DNA of 64,000 nucleotides, from assembly GCA_003280605.1 (NCBI GenBank), contig QCEM01000002.1, positions 1-64,000 of the forward strand, given 5' to 3'. Positions 63,601 through 64,000 of the stretch are shown one piece after another (the first letter of the stretch is position 1; each line of letters starts with the position of its first letter). The stretch comes from SAR116 cluster bacterium AG-355-O21. GTDB lineage: Bacteria; Pseudomonadota; Alphaproteobacteria; Thalassobaculales; Thalassobaculaceae. The position numbers were made by a program, and so were the translations under genes. The notes under the pieces are model-generated. The model was not told the DNA's origin and made no database searches. It worked only from the letters and a program-made list of their open reading frames with translations.

Positions 63601-64000
63601 GATGTTATCGGGGCCACCTTCGCGGAAACAGGCTAAAATGGCCTCTTGTTCGGCGTCGCCGACAGTCGATAGGCGTGCTAAATCAGGATCGGCTTGTCGA
63701 CATTCACCGGGCAAAAGGATCAGCTTGATGTCGTTCTCATGCGCCAGCTTGGATAACTGCTCGCAGCCATACCGCCACCATTCATAACCACCCAGTAACC
63801 GCACCAGGATGACGCTGGCGTGGCGACCTGTGGTATCGGCCCAAAGGTCGACCGACATTGGATGGCGCAGCTCGCGAAGGGCCACCAAGCGCATGCTTGG
63901 TAGCTGATCACCGCCACTGTGATGGGCTGCGGCAATGGTGTTCAGGTCACTATCGGAGAACGATAGAACCGCAACCTTGGCCGGCGATTGGGCCAGGTCG
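60673..64000 (-). CDS. cobN: Cobaltochelatase subunit CobN (partial, N-terminus beyond window)
   Basis: Large subunit of the ATP-dependent CobNST cobalt chelatase, acting on hydrogenobyrinic acid a,c-diamide. About 1109 residues are visible and the frame is open to the right edge, with the extreme N-terminus missing; the ATG at 63894 is internal. Visible blocks include 'HPMSVDLWADTTGRHASVIL', 'VRLLGGYEWWRYG', 'IIPDYPGADGRTGYAVGLD', 'VHVGAHGTFEWLPGKAVAL'-type segment (read as 'VIHVGAHGTFEWLPGKAVAL'), 'RNLFTIDPRALPTP' and 'IDVTWRISGLFRDMF'. cobS and cobT are not in the window. It heads the cobN-G-H-I-J unit. A cobalamin riboswitch, if any, would lie outside. Confidence 0.95.
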   Translation of the reverse strand, partial: DLAQSPAKVAVLSFSDSDLNTIAAAHHSGGDQLPSMRLVALRELRHPMSVDLWADTTGRHASVILVRLLGGYEWWRYGCEQLSKLAHENDIKLILLPGECRQADPDLARLSTVGDAEQEAILACFREGGPDNIAIMLGRLAALAGSETVPKAALSVPKMGLYHTADGIIDRAEMAAKIGLDTPVVPIIFYRSILLANDQAPIDALLIALAEAGIFGLPIFVPTLKDSTAMAFVAATAAHFNVAAIITTTAFAASLDTAAAPVFSEIGKPVLQAMIATTPATAWRDSDRGLGVADLAMHVVLPELDGRIAAGVLSFKGVDGDLGEDGPALSGVDAGPLQFAPPRNCPDHGRIGQVVARLQAILKLQSTPPKERNILLIIPDYPGADGRTGYAVGLDVPQSVLAILADLAGAGYTVSDCPDSPRALLDLLHHPKPALPAGAWSQAFKTLPASVRSSVINAWGRADEAAIDFRHHRFGKVTVALAPDRGRADDRRADYHDPSLPPRHELLAFGHWLQQDLACHAVIHVGAHGTFEWLPGKAVALSANCFPERVLGAVPVIYPFIVNNPGEAAQAKRRIAAQTIGHLPPPMLTAGLNQAEAELDRLVDEFVQADGLDSRRRQRLAKLIQVKAAETGLDRVAGVAAGADADTALKQIDAWLCDLKDFAFKDGQHIFGRHSANDDNAARMASADHEKAGLLTALDGKFVAPGPAGSPLGGRLDVLPTGRNLFTIDPRALPTPTAADLGQQAADEVLRFYLQEHGQWPRSLVIDLWGSASLRSAGEEIAQGLWLMGCRPQWQNDSGRVSGIEVLPPALIGRPRIDVTWRISGLFRDMFAAQISLLSAATAAVAGRHHEGHENPLAADADREGGVPRRIFGSSPGSFGSGTEELLQSGQWQDQSELGDAYLAASSHAFDDDTDGSGIAVPGAFSARVAAADLLVHTSDDGSRDLLEGTADVAFIGGFAAAAARLGNNADLVTLDTSDPKRPKARALIESLRRVVKGRAINPRYIAGQMRHGPRGAGDFAETVDRLVAFAETTPAVPDHLIGALHDAYVAAPTVRDFILAENPEAARSIAKRLSDARRRGLWHPLRNSIDAELAYFGAHAQALVDRR

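Noticed and set aside
1-64000. CRISPR arrays, insertion sequences, prophage or integrase genes
   Set aside because: No regular spaced repeats, no transposase or integrase motifs and no terminal inverted repeats were seen, although two tRNA genes offer possible sites.

Overview
The window is a gene-dense, high-GC bacterial chromosome segment with the gene neighbourhoods of an alphaproteobacterium. The pointers are the order argH / small lipoprotein / lysA / DUF4175, the block Mic60 (mitofilin) - HemY - hemD - hemC next to tsaD - gpsA - EVE, the ETF / methylsuccinyl-CoA dehydrogenase / twin-membrane-protein block, and an aerobic-type cobalamin cluster. I cannot name the species; a free-living heterotroph of the Rhodospirillales type is an inference. 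There are no transposases, phage genes, rRNA genes or CRISPR arrays.

Layout. 1-4.6 kb: DUF4175 protein (runs off the left edge), lysA, a 53-residue lipoprotein, argH, and a TlpA-like thioredoxin in divergent orientation. 4.6-12.2 kb: carbon metabolism, with 3-hydroxybutyryl-CoA dehydrogenase, etfA, etfB, PduO-type cobalamin adenosyltransferase, a HIG1-like membrane protein and methylsuccinyl-CoA dehydrogenase. These are followed by two broken genes lying head to head: a crotonyl-CoA carboxylase/reductase without its N-terminal part and an ethylmalonyl-CoA mutase without its N-terminal half, the latter also frameshifted. 12.4-19.4 kb: NUDIX and RraA-like enzymes, the ornithine-lipid pair olsB-olsA, a GFA-like zinc protein, a TPR-glycosyltransferase and an alpha/beta hydrolase, ending at tRNA-Thr(CGT). 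19.6-26.7 kb: HemY, Mic60, hemD, hemC and, divergently, tsaD, gpsA and an EVE-domain protein. 26.7-38 kb: acetoacetyl-CoA synthetase, ThpR, a SGNH esterase, a YbbA/YbbP-type ABC exporter, argG, a DMT transporter, a DUF3253-like protein, folD, yggT and tRNA-Ala(CGC). 38-50.8 kb: an accessory-looking assortment of hydrolases, an MFS exporter, a membrane-anchored 12-residue-repeat protein, an Hsp70-like gene split by an amber codon, two divergent luciferase-like oxidoreductases, two SDRs, a beta carbonic anhydrase and SelO. 50.9-64 kb: cobalamin synthesis.

The cobalamin cluster holds cobB, cobA, cbiD, cobM, cobE, cobL, cobK, cobJ, cobI, cobH, cobG and most of cobN (its start lies beyond the right edge). 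Together they cover uroporphyrinogen III to hydrogenobyrinate a,c-diamide, plus the large cobalt chelatase subunit. The oxygen-dependent marker cobG sits with cbiD, the anaerobic-type C1 methyltransferase, and no cobF is seen. Genes are joined by 4-base stop/start overlaps, and cbiD and cobK lie on the opposite strand with 3' ends overlapping their neighbours.

The points most worth a second look are the ccr/ecm breakpoint beside an intact mcd-etf operon, the in-frame amber in the Hsp70-like gene, the cobG-cbiD-cobE combination, and the regular 12-residue solenoid protein. Three independent lesions (a truncating junction, a frameshift and a nonsense codon) mean either real gene decay or sequence/assembly errors; the sequence alone cannot separate these.
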